Position numbers and translations under genes: made by a program. Of a stretch of DNA of 64,000 nt, positions 1-10,164 are shown piece by piece. Position 1 is the stretch's first letter, and each line of letters begins with the position of its first letter. This DNA comes from an uncultured Gemmatimonadota bacterium (GTDB taxonomy: Bacteria; Gemmatimonadota; Gemmatimonadetes; Gemmatimonadales; Gemmatimonadaceae), in assembly GCA_903910555.1 (NCBI GenBank), contig CAIVZZ010000002.1, forward strand, positions 45,580-109,579. The letters are read 5' to 3'. The notes below the pieces were generated by a model. That model did not search any database and was not told the DNA's origin. It was given only the letters and a program-made list of their open reading frames with translations.

Positions 1-783
1 GCCGAGCATCGCAATAGCAAACGCCGGTGCCACGAGACGGCTGAGATCGTGCAGGGCGATTGCTGGCAGGTGCGGCACCGGGAACGACGCATCGATGCTT
101 CCGAAGCGCGAACCGATTGTCTCCACCGGCAGATGCCCCAGCTGCACGATCATCGTGGTCACAATGAGCGCGACGAACGGCGCCGGCACTTTCACGGTGA
201 CGCGCGGCCAGAAGACGAGAATCGCAACCGTGAGCGCCGCGATCGCGACCGCCGCCGGCGCCGCGCTCCCTGCATGCGTCGCGTAGGCTTCAATCTTCGC
301 GACGAACTCCGCCGGCACGCCGGCCGGCATCGTGAGACCAAAAAAGTCGCGCAGTTCGCCGCTGAAAATGATCACGGCGATCCCGCTCGTGAATCCGGTC
401 ACGACCGGCGCGGGGATGAATTTGATCGCACCGCCGAGCTTGGCGATGCCTAGCACGATCAGAATCACGCCGGCCATCATCGTCGCGACGGTGAGCCCCG
501 CGACGCCAAACCGCTGCACGATCCCGTAGACGATCACGACGAACGCGCCCGTGGGGCCGCCGATCTGCACGCGTGATCCGCCGAGTGCAGAAATCAAAAA
601 GCCCGCGATAATCGCCGTGTAGAGACCGGCCTGCGGTCCGAGTCCGCTCGCTATCGCAAAGGCAATCGCAAGCGGAAGCGCCACCACGCCAACGATCACG
701 CCGGCGGTGATGTCGGCAACGGCCCGCTCTCGATTATAGGTCTTGAGCGCCGTGAACAGCTTCGGCACCAGCGTCCTAGTCAT
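1..783 (-). CDS. SulP family anion permease, N-terminal part (runs off the window)
   Basis: This is the first 261 codons of a SulP/SLC26-type inner-membrane permease, a family that moves sulfate, bicarbonate or other anions. I read it by translating the minus strand from the ATG at 783. An earlier ATG at 796 meets a stop after six codons, so 783 is the start. The protein opens with a short cytosolic segment, then the family signature region around residues 18-60 (DITAGVIVGVVALPLAIAFA, GLGPQAGLYTAI) and the GGSRVQIGGPTGAF motif of the first transmembrane core. Alternating hydrophobic segments follow. The C-terminal half, including any STAS domain, lies outside the window. The substrate cannot be told from this part. 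Confidence 0.9.
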   Translation of the reverse strand, partial: MTRTLVPKLFTALKTYNRERAVADITAGVIVGVVALPLAIAFAIASGLGPQAGLYTAIIAGFLISALGGSRVQIGGPTGAFVVIVYGIVQRFGVAGLTVATMMAGVILIVLGIAKLGGAIKFIPAPVVTGFTSGIAVIIFSGELRDFFGLTMPAGVPAEFVAKIEAYATHAGSAAPAAVAIAALTVAILVFWPRVTVKVPAPFVALIVTTMIVQLGHLPVETIGSRFGSIDASFPVPHLPAIALHDLSRLVAPAFAIAMLG

Positions 784-788
784 CGCCC

Positions 789-1226
789 TTAGTCATCGCC
801 TTGCTCCTTTCGATCGTGCTTGCGCTTGGAATGCGCTCGTTTTTCTTCGAGCCGGCGCTCGACGGCGCCACGCGTTGGCCGCGTTTTCTTGCGCGCTTTC
901 TTCACGATCAGCGCGCGCCGCACGATCTCCGCCAGCCGTTTCTCGGCCAGCGTCCGATTCCGCAGTTGGCTGCGCGTATCGCTCGCGACCACCCGGATCT
1001 CACCGGCCGCGGACAACCGCGTCCGCAGCGCATTCAATAGAAGCGCCCGCTGATCGCCAAACAGCACGCCTGACTTCGCCACATTCCAGAGCACTTCGAC
1101 CCGCGTCGAGGACGTGTTCACATGTTGCCCGCCCGGCCCACCGCTGCGCGACGCTCGCACGTCCAACTCCGCCCTCGGAATCGAGAGTAAGTCGTTGACT
1201 ACCAACGAGTCCGAGTCATTTTCCAT
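789..1226 (-). CDS. arfB: Peptidyl-tRNA hydrolase ArfB (ribosome rescue)
   Basis: A 145-residue class-I release-factor-like protein of the YaeJ/ArfB type. It frees peptides from ribosomes stalled on mRNAs without stop codons. Residues about 25-45 carry the catalytic GGQ loop (SGGPGGQHVNTSSTRVEV), and the C-terminus is a lysine/arginine-rich tail (KKARKKTRPTRGAVERRL), which in this family enters the empty mRNA channel. There is no codon-recognition domain and the length fits the family. The gene sits 5 bp upstream of the SulP gene on the same strand, so the two may be cotranscribed, though they have no obvious functional link. Confidence 0.93.
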   Translation of the reverse strand: MENDSDSLVVNDLLSIPRAELDVRASRSGGPGGQHVNTSSTRVEVLWNVAKSGVLFGDQRALLLNALRTRLSAAGEIRVVASDTRSQLRNRTLAEKRLAEIVRRALIVKKARKKTRPTRGAVERRLEEKRAHSKRKHDRKEQGDD

Positions 1227-1245
1227 ACGCCTCTCAGGAAAATAC

Positions 1246-1258
1246 TTGCATTATGCAA
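1246..1258. promoter_or_regulatory. 13-bp perfect palindrome in divergent intergenic region
   Basis: TTGCATTATGCAA is a perfect palindrome around a central T. It lies in the 87-bp gap between divergently transcribed arfB and the pilS-like kinase. The position suits an operator, but no regulator can be named. Confidence 0.35.
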
Positions 1259-1313
1259 TGCGAAGGGCCATGATGGAGATAGCGCGTTTTGCAACGCCTT
1301 TACCAAGGTAGCC

Positions 1314-2993
1314 GTGCGCCATTCTTCGCCCCAGGTCGACAACCTCTACCTCGTCGTCCTCGATCCTCGACGGCTGATTCGCTGGATGTATATCAGCCGC
1401 CTGTCGATCGCGTCGTCGATCTTCGTCGCGGCGTTCTTCACCTGGTTCCAGGCCGAGCCGTCCAAGACCTTCGTCGCGACTGCCTGCTTTGTGGGCGCGA
1501 TCTTCTTTACGGGCGCCTCATTCCTATGGACTGAAGTTAACCGGAAGCCGCTCACGAAGGGCTTTCTCTACGGCCAGCTGATCGTCGATCTGCTCGTCGT
1601 CACCTCGGTCGTGCATGTCACGAGCGCGCCGAACGCGGGATCGCAGTTCGCGGCGCTCTACATTCTTGTGAACGCGGCCGCGGCGCTGATGCTGCCGATC
1701 GGCGGTGCGCTGCTGATCGCCGCGCTGGGCATCGTGATCTATGTATTCGACGCGATCAGCGTCAGCGGTTTCAGCACGGCAACAACCCTTCAGCTGCTCG
1801 TATTCTCGATCGTCGCGGTCAGCACCGTCTACATCAGCGCGCGACTCCAGCAGGCGGGGCAGGGACGCGAGCAGCTCGTCGCCGAGCTCACGCGCGTGCG
1901 TCTGCGCGAGAAGGACATCCTCGCGAACATCAAAAGCGGAATTCTCACGGTCGACAATTCGGGCCTTCTGCTCTTTGCCAATCCGAGCGCCAGCGAACTG
2001 CTCGGCATCGATCTGGAATCACTGATCGGGGGGCCGATCATCCGGGTCATTCGCGCCGTCTCGCCGGTCCTCGCGGATTCACTCGACCTTTCGGGGCGCG
2101 ATCATACCAACTCGTCGCGCGCTGAAGGTGAGATCACGCGTGCCGACCGGAAATTTTCGTTCGGTGTCACCACGACCTCCGCCAGCGGCGATGGCGCGAA
2201 CGTCGGTCCGAGTACCACGGCGATCTTCCAGGACATCTCGGATCAAAAACGGCTCGAGCAGCTGAACCTGCGCGCGCAGCGCCTCGAGGCTGTCGCAGAG
2301 CTTTCGGCGTCGCTGGCACACGAAATCAAGAATCCGCTCGCATCGATTCGAAGCGCCGTCGAGCAATTGTCGGCTCGCCCGGTCGCGACGAACGATGAAC
2401 GCACACTCGGAAATCTCATCGTGCGCGAGTCCGACCGGCTCTCGCGCCTTCTTTCTGAGTTTCTCGACTTCGCGCGCGTGCGTGTCACGCGCCGTGAACC
2501 GGTCGACGTTGCAGCGGTTGTGCGCGGCGCCGCGGCGCTGGTGAGCAGCCACCCTGCCTGCGCCGATGGCGTGACGCTCGAGCTCGAAGTCGGCCGCACG
2601 CCGCTCATGATTTTCGGTGACGACGACCTTCTCCACCGCGCCGTGTTCAATCTCGCGCTCAACGCGGCGCAGGTGAGTCGCCCGACCCAGCGCGTGCGGC
2701 TGGTTGCTGCGATCGCGACCGCCGAGCAATTGCCTCGCGGCGTGCCATTTCCGCACGGCGCTGTTGCGGTGCAGGTGATTGATGAAGGGCCGGGTATTCC
2801 GGCGCAGGTGCAGGACCGGCTATTCGAGCCGTTCACCACGACAAAAACGGGGGGCACCGGGCTCGGTCTCGCCATCGCGCATCGCGCGATCGAGGCCCAC
2901 CGCGGTGTGATGCTCGTCGACACGAACGAACGCGGCACGCGCTTCACGGCGCTGCTGCCGCGAGCTGAACCTCTGGACGGAGCAACGACGTGA
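1314..2993 (+). CDS. pilS: PilS-like sensor histidine kinase
   Basis: Membrane sensor kinase of 559 residues, GTG start at 1314. Hydrophobic segments fill about residues 25-180, followed by a PAS region (about 203-310; begins ILANIKSGILTVDNSG). The HisKA H-box LAHEIKNPLASIRS has the phospho-acceptor at about His336. A C-terminal HATPase has the G-box TKTGGTGLGLAIAHRAI. This is the PilS/NtrB architecture. Its stop overlaps the start of the next gene, a sigma-54 activator, by 4 bp (GTGA), so the pair is translationally coupled. With pilins and a sigma-54 promoter 7 kb downstream in the same block, a role in pilin control is a reasonable inference. The sensed signal is unknown. Confidence 0.85.
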   Translation: MRHSSPQVDNLYLVVLDPRRLIRWMYISRLSIASSIFVAAFFTWFQAEPSKTFVATACFVGAIFFTGASFLWTEVNRKPLTKGFLYGQLIVDLLVVTSVVHVTSAPNAGSQFAALYILVNAAAALMLPIGGALLIAALGIVIYVFDAISVSGFSTATTLQLLVFSIVAVSTVYISARLQQAGQGREQLVAELTRVRLREKDILANIKSGILTVDNSGLLLFANPSASELLGIDLESLIGGPIIRVIRAVSPVLADSLDLSGRDHTNSSRAEGEITRADRKFSFGVTTTSASGDGANVGPSTTAIFQDISDQKRLEQLNLRAQRLEAVAELSASLAHEIKNPLASIRSAVEQLSARPVATNDERTLGNLIVRESDRLSRLLSEFLDFARVRVTRREPVDVAAVVRGAAALVSSHPACADGVTLELEVGRTPLMIFGDDDLLHRAVFNLALNAAQVSRPTQRVRLVAAIATAEQLPRGVPFPHGAVAVQVIDEGPGIPAQVQDRLFEPFTTTKTGGTGLGLAIAHRAIEAHRGVMLVDTNERGTRFTALLPRAEPLDGATT

Positions 2994-4387
2994 CTGAACG
3001 CGACTCAAGCCTGACGCCGACCGGCGAGAAACCCACCGTGCTCGTCGTCGACGACGAATCGGGAATTCTCGAGACGCTCGAAATCCTGCTGCGCAATGAA
3101 GGGTTCTCGCCGCATGTGGCACTCGGAGGGAAGGCCGGCCTCGAGAAAATTCCACTCCTTTCGCCGGACATTGTGCTGACCGATGTCCGTATGCCGCAGG
3201 TCGGCGGCGTCGACATTCTCTCGGCGGCGCGCGCGCATGATCCGGACACACCCGTGATCCTGATGACCGCGCAGGCCACGCTGCAGTCGGCGATGCAGGC
3301 GGTGAACGAAGGCGCCTTCTATTACATCCAGAAACCGTTTCGCAACGACGAACTCGTCGCGATTCTCCGCCGCGCCGCGGAACACCGCATGCTGCGCGTC
3401 GAGAACACGACGCTCAAGAAGGAAATTCGCCGCCGCGATCGCAGCGCCGCGGGCGCACCGATCGGCACGAACCGAAAATGGCTCGAGGTGCTGCGCCTCG
3501 CCGAGGCTGTCGCGCCGACCGAGAGCACGGTGTTGCTCATGGGCGAATCGGGAACGGGCAAAGAAGTCGTGGCGCGCTATATCCACGATCTTTCGCACCG
3601 TACGAACGGTCCGTTCCTCTCGATCAATTGCGGCGCGCTTCCCGAGGGCCTGCTCGAGAGCGAACTGTTTGGTCACGTGAAGGGGTCGTTCACGGGCGCG
3701 GTGCGCGACAAGTCCGGATTGTTCACCGCTGCGGCGGGCGGCACGTTCTTCCTCGACGAAATCGGCGAGACCACACCCGCCACGCAGGTCAAATTGCTGC
3801 GCGTCCTCCAGCACCGCGAAGTAATTCCCGTCGGTGCAACGGACTCCATTCCAATAGACACACGCATTCTCGCCGCCACAAACCGCGATCTCGAGGAAGA
3901 AATCAAACGCGGGAATTTTCGCCGCGATTTGTTCTACCGCCTCAACGTCATCGCGCTGCACCTGCCGCCGCTGCGTCAGCGCGCCGACGATATTCCGCTG
4001 CTCGCAGAGGCGTTCCTGCAGCGCCATGCGGAACAGCGCGCCGAGCCGCAGAAACACATCAGCGATTCCGCGATGGAGGTGCTCCAGACGTATTCATGGC
4101 CGGGCAACGTGCGCGAACTCGAGAACGCGATCGAGCGCGCGGTCATCCTCACTGACGGCGAGATCATCGCGGTGGACGGCCTTCCGGAGAAAATTGCGGA
4201 GCGCACCGCCGAGCCACTGGTGTCGGACCGCACCGCGGCGAACCCGACCATGGAAACGATCGAGCGCGCGTACATCATGTGGGTGCTTGAAAGCGAGCAG
4301 GGAAATAAGACGCGCGCTGCCGAAGTGCTGGGCATCGATCCGTCGACGCTGCATCGCAAGCTCTCGCGCTTTGGCGTCGAAGCGTGA
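2990..4387 (+). CDS. pilR: PilR-like sigma-54-dependent response regulator
   Basis: NtrC-family activator of 465 residues. The receiver domain (about 15-130) has the phospho-acceptor Asp65 in IVLTDVRMP. The AAA+ domain has Walker A GESGTGKE (about 185-192), the sigma-54 contact loop GSFTGA (232-237; the canonical form is GAFTGA, so Ala to Ser at position 2) and Walker B FFLDEIGE. The C-terminus has a Fis-type helix-turn-helix (NKTRAAEVLGIDPSTLHRKL). It would be phosphorylated by the upstream kinase and open sigma-54 promoters. The -24/-12 element at 10230-10246 before the first pilin is the obvious candidate target. Start overlaps the kinase stop by 4 bp. Confidence 0.88.
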   Translation: MTERDSSLTPTGEKPTVLVVDDESGILETLEILLRNEGFSPHVALGGKAGLEKIPLLSPDIVLTDVRMPQVGGVDILSAARAHDPDTPVILMTAQATLQSAMQAVNEGAFYYIQKPFRNDELVAILRRAAEHRMLRVENTTLKKEIRRRDRSAAGAPIGTNRKWLEVLRLAEAVAPTESTVLLMGESGTGKEVVARYIHDLSHRTNGPFLSINCGALPEGLLESELFGHVKGSFTGAVRDKSGLFTAAAGGTFFLDEIGETTPATQVKLLRVLQHREVIPVGATDSIPIDTRILAATNRDLEEEIKRGNFRRDLFYRLNVIALHLPPLRQRADDIPLLAEAFLQRHAEQRAEPQKHISDSAMEVLQTYSWPGNVRELENAIERAVILTDGEIIAVDGLPEKIAERTAEPLVSDRTAANPTMETIERAYIMWVLESEQGNKTRAAEVLGIDPSTLHRKLSRFGVEA

Positions 4388-5968
4388 TTGAACATGGTTG
4401 ACGGTCCGCGCCGCGCAGCCGGCGCGCTCTGGTATCCGTTGGCCGCAGGCGCGATCGTTGGCGCGATCGCGCTGATGGCAATCACGTCCGTCCCGCTGGG
4501 TGTGTTTTGGGACGACGGCGTGTATCTGATCGGCGCCAAATCGATCGCGACCGGAGCGGGATATCGCTTTCTCCATCTGCCCGGCGCGCCGCCGGCGGTG
4601 CATTTCCCGCCGCTCTGGCCGGCGCTGCTCGCGGTCGTCTGGAAACTGAGCCCGTCGTTTCCGGAGAACGCCGTTGCACTCAAAATGGTGAACCCCGTTC
4701 TCATGGCGATCGGTGGCGCGCTCGCCTGCCTTTACGGGATTCGCCGGCTTGCCATGCCACCGGTTGCAGCCGCCATCACCGCCGTAATCTTCGCGGCGGC
4801 GCTCCCGGTGGTCGTGATGGGCGGCGTACTTTTTTCCGAGCCGTTCTTTTTCACAATCCTCATGGCCGCCCTCATGCTCGCCGACGCGGCCTGCGACGAG
4901 GGCGGATGGCGCCGCGCGTTGTACGCGGGCGTCGCTGTGGGCGTCCTCACGCTCGAACGCAGCATTGGAATCACGCTGCTCCCGGCGCTCGTGATCGCGC
5001 TGTTCATTGCGCGCAGGAAGCGTGAAGCAGCGGTCGCCGCCGCCGCCACGGTGGCAACGCTTGCACCCTGGCAGCTCTGGATCGCGCTGCACACGCACGA
5101 TCTCGCCGCGCCATTGCGCGGAAGTTACGGCCCGTATTTCGACTGGGTGCTCGGGATGTACCGGGAGCGCGGACCGGCGTTTGTGTTTTTCATCTCGCGC
5201 ATGAATCTGCTCTGGCTCATGCACGGCCTCGGTGTCACGCTCTTTCCGCTCGGCCCGCGCGCGATCCGCCCGCTGCTCGTCACGCTCATGTTTGTGGTGA
5301 CGGCGATCGCTGTGATTCGCGCGCGCCGGCGCGCGACGACCGCGCTGCTGTTTGTGCTGTTCTACTTCGCCGTCGTATTCGCATGGCCCTACACGCCGGA
5401 CCGTTTCATGTGGGCGATCTGGCCGCTGCTCGGCATGCTGCTCGCCAGCGGCACGGTCGAGTGCTGGCGCATCGGTGCAGAACATCATGCCGTGCCGAGC
5501 GTCCGCGCGACGGCCGCCCTCGCGTGCGCGCTTGGCGTGTTCGCCGTCGGCGGTCACGCGCAATACTCATGGCACGGTGCCTCGCGCCATTGGTGGGATT
5601 CGGCGGCGCGCACCAACGCAGACTTGATGCTCCCGGTCGCCGACTGGATCAACACGCACACCGCGCCGGGTGATGTCGTCGCCGTCGACGGCGAACCCTT
5701 CATCTATCTGCACACCTGGCGCACGGTGGTGCCGGTTCACATTCTCTCGCCCGACGAATATTTCGCGGGCACTCCGTTCGAGCGCGCGACTGCGGACCTG
5801 CGTTCGTTGATCGCCATGGGGCACCCGCAGTACGCGGTGTTTTCCGCGGCGGCGCGCGAGCGTGATGTCGCGCCGATGTTGGACGGCCGGAACGGCACGC
5901 CCAAACTCGAATGGATCGAAGCGCTGCCCGGCGGCGGGGCCGCGTTTCGCGTCGTGCATTCGCAGTGA
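4388..5968 (+). CDS. GT39-like membrane glycosyltransferase A
   Basis: Polytopic protein of about 526 residues resembling the ArnT/PMT-type (GT-C, family 39) glycosyltransferases, which use polyprenyl-phosphate sugars at the outer face of the inner membrane. An acidic pair sits in the first periplasmic loop (WDDGVYLIGAKS, residues about 41-52), followed by HFPPLWPALLAVVW, typical of GT39 proteins. Many hydrophobic helices follow, then a soluble C-terminal part from about residue 400. Start is TTG at 4388, right after the pilR stop, or ATG at 4394. The stop overlaps the next gene, a paralogue, by 4 bp. The acceptor is unknown; context suggests pilin. Confidence 0.75.
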   Translation: MNMVDGPRRAAGALWYPLAAGAIVGAIALMAITSVPLGVFWDDGVYLIGAKSIATGAGYRFLHLPGAPPAVHFPPLWPALLAVVWKLSPSFPENAVALKMVNPVLMAIGGALACLYGIRRLAMPPVAAAITAVIFAAALPVVVMGGVLFSEPFFFTILMAALMLADAACDEGGWRRALYAGVAVGVLTLERSIGITLLPALVIALFIARRKREAAVAAAATVATLAPWQLWIALHTHDLAAPLRGSYGPYFDWVLGMYRERGPAFVFFISRMNLLWLMHGLGVTLFPLGPRAIRPLLVTLMFVVTAIAVIRARRRATTALLFVLFYFAVVFAWPYTPDRFMWAIWPLLGMLLASGTVECWRIGAEHHAVPSVRATAALACALGVFAVGGHAQYSWHGASRHWWDSAARTNADLMLPVADWINTHTAPGDVVAVDGEPFIYLHTWRTVVPVHILSPDEYFAGTPFERATADLRSLIAMGHPQYAVFSAAARERDVAPMLDGRNGTPKLEWIEALPGGGAAFRVVHSQ

Positions 5969-7506
5969 GCCGAAAAAGCGCCGACTGGCCGTTCGTCACA
6001 GCGGTCGCGGTCGCGCTCGCACTCGGGGTGTTCGCGATGAATCCGCTGCCGATCGGCGCGTTTCACGACGACGCGCGCTATTTGCTGCTCGCTCGCTCGA
6101 TTGCAGAGGGAACCGGCTACCGCTTTGTCTTCGTTCCCGGATCGCCTGCGGGGACACATTTTCCACCGGCGTTTCCGCTGGTGCTTGCCGCGCTATGGAA
6201 AATTGCGCCGGCGTTTCCCGCGAGCGTGACGCTGTTCAAACTTCTAAACGCCGCGATGCTCGCACTTGCCGCGGCGGCGACTTTTGTGTTCGCGCGCGAT
6301 CGCGGCGGCCTCGCACCCTGGACCGCGGCAGGCGTCGCACTGGCGTTCGCCGGCTCCGTGCCCGTGCTCTTTCTCGACGGCGTGCTCTTTTCCGAGCCGT
6401 TCTTCACCGCCGGCCTGCTCGGCGCGCTGCTCGTCGCCGAACGCGCGGTTTCCCGCGCGGATACACGCGTCGCGCTCACGAAGATTGCGTTCGCCGCGGG
6501 GCTCGCGATCGGTGCAGTCACCATGATTCGCACGCTTGGCATCGCGCTCGGTGTCGGTTTTGCCATAACCATTGTCCTTCGCAAACAGTGGCGCGAGTTC
6601 GCGGCCGGGGTGACCGGGATCGCGCTGTTCGTCGTGCCCTGGCAGCTCTGGACGATGCACCACGGCGGAGAAATTCCGCCCGTACTGAGCGGCGACTATG
6701 GGACGTACGGCAGCTGGGTCGGCGCCGCGCTGCACAGCGAAGGGAGCGGCTTCATTGTTCACGTGGCCGAAGCGAACCTTGCGGGCTTCCGAATATTGCT
6801 CGCGGTCTTTGGCGTCAGCGGCGCGCTCGAACTCGTTGTCGCGGTTCCGCTGATTGTCGCGCTCGCGATCGGCACAGCGCGCCTCGCGCGCAGCGCGCCG
6901 GTGAGCGTCGCGTCGGCCGCGACGTATCTGCTGGTCGTGTTGATCTGGCCGGGAACGCCGGACCGTTTTCTCTGGCCGGCGTGGCCGCTCCTGCTCACGG
7001 GCATCGCGTGCGGCGCGTCGGAGATCGTGAAGTGGAATACCATCCGGGCCCGCGTACGCATCGCGCGCGCGGCGATGCTCGCCGCGCTCGGCGTGTGTGG
7101 ACTGCTCTTTCTCCGCTTCAACGTCGGGATGTACGGCACCCGTGACTGGGAGGGCCCGGCGCGCGCGAACGCGAAGCTCGCCGTCGCCGCATCGGAGACC
7201 GCCGCGCAGCTTCCCGACGGGCTCATCGCGAGCGAGTTCGACGCGCTCGTGAGCCTGTATACCGGTCATCCCGCGATCCCGCTCCTTCCCCTGATGGCCG
7301 CGAATTACCTGCGGCCGCGGACACCGGCCGAGGCCGCCGCGCAGCTCTCCGAGATTCTCGATGCTTACCATCCGCGCTTTCTGCTCGTCGGTACTCCCGA
7401 GGCGCTTGATGCCGCGCGCTTGCTCGCGCACGCCGCAGCGCCGCGTATCCGGTTCAGTGGTGTCACCGCGTCAGGGATTTTGCTTTACGTTCCAACCACG
7501 CCGTAA
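5965..7506 (+). CDS. GT39-like membrane glycosyltransferase B (paralogue of A)
   Basis: Polytopic GT-C-like protein of 513 residues. I chose GTG at 5965 because it overlaps the previous stop (GTGA) and gives an N-terminus matching protein A; the longer reading from 5911 would lie inside gene A. It has the acidic pair in [15 protein letters not shown] (about residues 31-45), then [16 protein letters not shown], hydrophobic helices and a soluble C-terminal region. Alignment by eye with gene A is good through the first 300 residues, including VLFSEPFF and PWQLWT, so the two arose by tandem duplication. Two enzymes could add different sugars or act on different acceptors. Confidence 0.75.
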   Translation: MSRKSADWPFVTAVAVALALGVFAMNPLPIGAFHDDARYLLLARSIAEGTGYRFVFVPGSPAGTHFPPAFPLVLAALWKIAPAFPASVTLFKLLNAAMLALAAAATFVFARDRGGLAPWTAAGVALAFAGSVPVLFLDGVLFSEPFFTAGLLGALLVAERAVSRADTRVALTKIAFAAGLAIGAVTMIRTLGIALGVGFAITIVLRKQWREFAAGVTGIALFVVPWQLWTMHHGGEIPPVLSGDYGTYGSWVGAALHSEGSGFIVHVAEANLAGFRILLAVFGVSGALELVVAVPLIVALAIGTARLARSAPVSVASAATYLLVVLIWPGTPDRFLWPAWPLLLTGIACGASEIVKWNTIRARVRIARAAMLAALGVCGLLFLRFNVGMYGTRDWEGPARANAKLAVAASETAAQLPDGLIASEFDALVSLYTGHPAIPLLPLMAANYLRPRTPAEAAAQLSEILDAYHPRFLLVGTPEALDAARLLAHAAAPRIRFSGVTASGILLYVPTTP

Positions 7507-7550
7507 AGACGTTTCGAATTCCGCGTTCCTCTTCCGCACTCTGCATTCAG

Positions 7551-8324
7551 ATGACCTCACCTGCCCGCTTCACGCCGACCAACGCGATCGACGCGCTTCC
7601 GCGCCTCCGCGGACGCACGCCGATGGATCCGTCGGTGCTCGTGCTTTCGGTGCTGATCCCCGTGTACAACGAGCGCGCCACGATCGAGTTGATTCTCGAT
7701 CAGGTTCACGCGGTGCCCGTGCGCAAGGAAATCATCTGCGTCGACGACTTTTCCACCGACGGCACGCGCGACATGCTGCAGCGGATGAAGGACGCAGGAC
7801 GAATCGACAAACTGATCTTTCACGACCTCAATCGCGGCAAAGGCGCCGCGATTCGCACGGCGCTCGCGGCGAGCACCGGCAATGTCGTCATCGTGCAGGA
7901 CGCCGACCTCGAGTACGATCCCGCCGACTGGCCCGCGCTGCTCGAGCCGATCATCGACGGACGCGCCGACGCGGTGTTTGGGTCGCGCTTCCTCGGCGGA
8001 CCGCACCGCGTGCTCTATTTCTGGCATTCCGTCGGCAATCTCTGCCTGACCACGTTCAGCAACATGCTGACGAATCTGAACCTCACGGATATGGAGACGT
8101 GCTACAAAGCGATTCGCGGCGACGTCGCGCGCGCGCTGCGTCTCACGTCGGACCGCTTCGGGTTCGAGCCGGAAATCACCGCACGCCTCTCGCGCGAAAA
8201 ACTCCGCATCTTTGAAGTCCCGATCTCCTACTCCGGCCGTACCTACGCCGAAGGCAAAAAGATCGGCTGGAAGGACGGAGTGGCTGCCATCGGACACATT
8301 CTGCGATTCAACCTGCTTGGTTGA
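7551..8324 (+). CDS. Polyprenyl-phosphate mannose synthase-like glycosyltransferase (GT2)
   Basis: Cytosolic GT-A glycosyltransferase of 257 residues, close in style to dolichyl-phosphate mannose synthase (DPM1). After a 28-residue leader come [27 protein letters not shown], the nucleotide-sugar/metal motif [10 protein letters not shown], and DMETCYKAI. It has no membrane helices, as in DPM1 rather than the membrane-anchored DPMS types. It probably makes a polyprenyl-phosphate sugar, the donor needed by GT-C enzymes such as the neighbours on both sides. The sugar identity is inferred from family resemblance only. Confidence 0.8.
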   Translation: MTSPARFTPTNAIDALPRLRGRTPMDPSVLVLSVLIPVYNERATIELILDQVHAVPVRKEIICVDDFSTDGTRDMLQRMKDAGRIDKLIFHDLNRGKGAAIRTALAASTGNVVIVQDADLEYDPADWPALLEPIIDGRADAVFGSRFLGGPHRVLYFWHSVGNLCLTTFSNMLTNLNLTDMETCYKAIRGDVARALRLTSDRFGFEPEITARLSREKLRIFEVPISYSGRTYAEGKKIGWKDGVAAIGHILRFNLLG

Positions 8325-8331
8325 GACGCCT

Positions 8332-10071
8332 GTGAACAGCATGCGCGGCCCGCGCACCGCGTCGCGGGCGTACGACATCGGCGCCGACGACCCGCGCGGC
8401 TGGATGTGGCTCGCACTCTCGATCGCGGCGCTCGCGTTCCTCGCGTCCGGTATCGGTCTTCATAACGGGTTCGCGTTCGACGATCGCTGGATCATCGTCG
8501 AGAATGGAAATGCGCACTCGCTGAGGAGACCGTGGGAGCTGTTCGACACGACGTACTGGCCGACGACACGCGGCGCATCGCTCTACCGCCCGCTGACGAT
8601 CCTGCTGTATGCCGTGCAATGGGTGATCGGCCACGGCTCGCCGTTTGTGTTTCATCTCGTGAACGTGGCGCTCTACGTGATCGTCTCCGTTCTCGTACTG
8701 TTGCTTGGCTTGCAGTGCCTTCCCCGCGTCGGCGCGTGGGTCGCGGCGGCGTTGTTTGCCGTGCACCCCGTACATGTCGAGGCGGTGGCGAACGGGGTCG
8801 GGCAGGCGGAGCTCTGGACCGGCGTCATACTGCTCTCGGCCGTGCTCATCTATGTACGTGAGCGCCAGGGTGGAATCCCGCTCCCGCGATCGCAGGGCGG
8901 CCTGATCGTCGCGCTGTACATCGCCGGGATGTTCATCAAAGAAAATGCGATCGTCCTGCCGGCATTGCTGGTGATCGCGGAACTGTTTCTCGTGAAAGAC
9001 TCGCGTCCGTGGCGCAAGCGTGCCGACGAACTTTTTTCGTTGCTCGTGTGGATGGCGTTGTTTGCCGTTGCGTTCCTCTGGGTGCGCACCAAAGTGACCG
9101 GCGAAATCGGCGGCGACACCGAGCATCCGGCGCTCCGCCATCTCGGCATGGCGCAGCGCTCGCTCGTGATGACCGGACTGGTGCCGATCTTTACGCGGCT
9201 CTTTCTATGGCCGTCGGCGCTCTCGGCGGACTACTCGCCGCAAATGGTCCCGGTGTACAGCAGCTGGGATGCCGGCTTGCTCCCCGGTGCCGCGCTGCTG
9301 CTCGCCTTTGCTATTGTGGTCGTCGTCTGCTGGCGGCGCGCGCCGGTCGTGACGTTCGGTCTCGCGTGGCTGGTGGTGGCGATTTCGCCGGTGGCGAACA
9401 TCCTGATCCCGAGCGGGATCCTGATTGCCGAGCGCACGCTGTTGGTGCCGAGTGTCGGCGTGATGCTTGCGATCGGCGCGATCGCACCGTGGGTCGTGGA
9501 GCGGTTGAAAGTTGAGCCGCGCAGCAGCCGCATCGCCGTAACCGGATTGCTAGCCGCGGTACTCGTGCTGGGCATTATCCGCAGCGCCACGCGAACGCTG
9601 ACGTGGAAGAACAGCCAGTCTGTCTTCATGACGCTCGCCGACGACGCGCCGCTCGATTTCAAGGCGCACTACGTGATGGGTGGGATGCTGTGGGAGCAGC
9701 ATCAAGGGCTGAAGGCAGAGATCGAATGGCAGATCGCCATCAAACTGTTGCCGGATTACTACGGTGTGCGCGTGGATCTGGCGCACCGATATCGTGAAAT
9801 GCACCGCTGCGACGCTGCGGTGCCGCAGTATGTGAAGACGTTGGAGATCGAGCCGTCGCTTCCGCTCGCTAGGGTGGGACTCATCGCGTGTTATTTGGAG
9901 CTCCAGCAGTATCGGCGTGCCCGTACCACCGCACTGATTGCGAAAGCCGACGGATACTCGCCGGGCGCGCTCAACTATTTGACCGAGCTCGCGGACAGTG
10001 CATTGGTGAAGAACGACTCTGGCGGCGGGATTAACCAGTGGACCGGTCACCACAAGCGTCGTAAGCCTTGA
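8332..10071 (+). CDS. TMTC-like membrane O-mannosyltransferase with C-terminal TPRs
   Basis: Protein of 579 residues. Start is GTG at 8332, 7 bp after the previous stop; ATG at 8341 is an alternative, and the longer reading from 8212 overlaps the GT2 gene. The N-terminal two-thirds is polytopic, with an acidic pair in GFAFDDRWIIVEN (about residues 46-58), SLYRPLTILLYA and ALFAVHPVHVEAVA, which recall the TMTC/GT-C proteins that O-mannosylate substrates in eukaryotes. The C-terminus (about 440-560) holds tetratricopeptide-like helices (EIEWQIAIKLLPDYYGVRVDL, CDAAVPQYVKTLEIEPS). It lies directly upstream of the pilins; glycosylation of exported protein is the likely role. Confidence 0.72.
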   Translation: MNSMRGPRTASRAYDIGADDPRGWMWLALSIAALAFLASGIGLHNGFAFDDRWIIVENGNAHSLRRPWELFDTTYWPTTRGASLYRPLTILLYAVQWVIGHGSPFVFHLVNVALYVIVSVLVLLLGLQCLPRVGAWVAAALFAVHPVHVEAVANGVGQAELWTGVILLSAVLIYVRERQGGIPLPRSQGGLIVALYIAGMFIKENAIVLPALLVIAELFLVKDSRPWRKRADELFSLLVWMALFAVAFLWVRTKVTGEIGGDTEHPALRHLGMAQRSLVMTGLVPIFTRLFLWPSALSADYSPQMVPVYSSWDAGLLPGAALLLAFAIVVVVCWRRAPVVTFGLAWLVVAISPVANILIPSGILIAERTLLVPSVGVMLAIGAIAPWVVERLKVEPRSSRIAVTGLLAAVLVLGIIRSATRTLTWKNSQSVFMTLADDAPLDFKAHYVMGGMLWEQHQGLKAEIEWQIAIKLLPDYYGVRVDLAHRYREMHRCDAAVPQYVKTLEIEPSLPLARVGLIACYLELQQYRRARTTALIAKADGYSPGALNYLTELADSALVKNDSGGGINQWTGHHKRRKP

Positions 10072-10164
10072 CGCTCTGGCGAGGGCGACGCGGCGCGTGC
10101 CGGTCGTTCTGACCGCCCCCCTGCAAAGTGCAATTAAACCCGCACTCCACACCCCGATAGGGAT

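Noticed and set aside
4094..5563. 489-codon open frame on the minus strand opposite pilR and the first GT39 gene
   Set aside because: Its translation is Arg/His/Glu-rich with no family resemblance, and it is antisense to two genes with clear motifs. Long antisense frames are expected in GC-rich DNA.
8212..8331. Longer N-terminus for the TMTC-like protein
   Set aside because: Overlaps the GT2 gene by more than 100 bp and adds sequence with no membrane or signal character; GTG at 8332 fits better.
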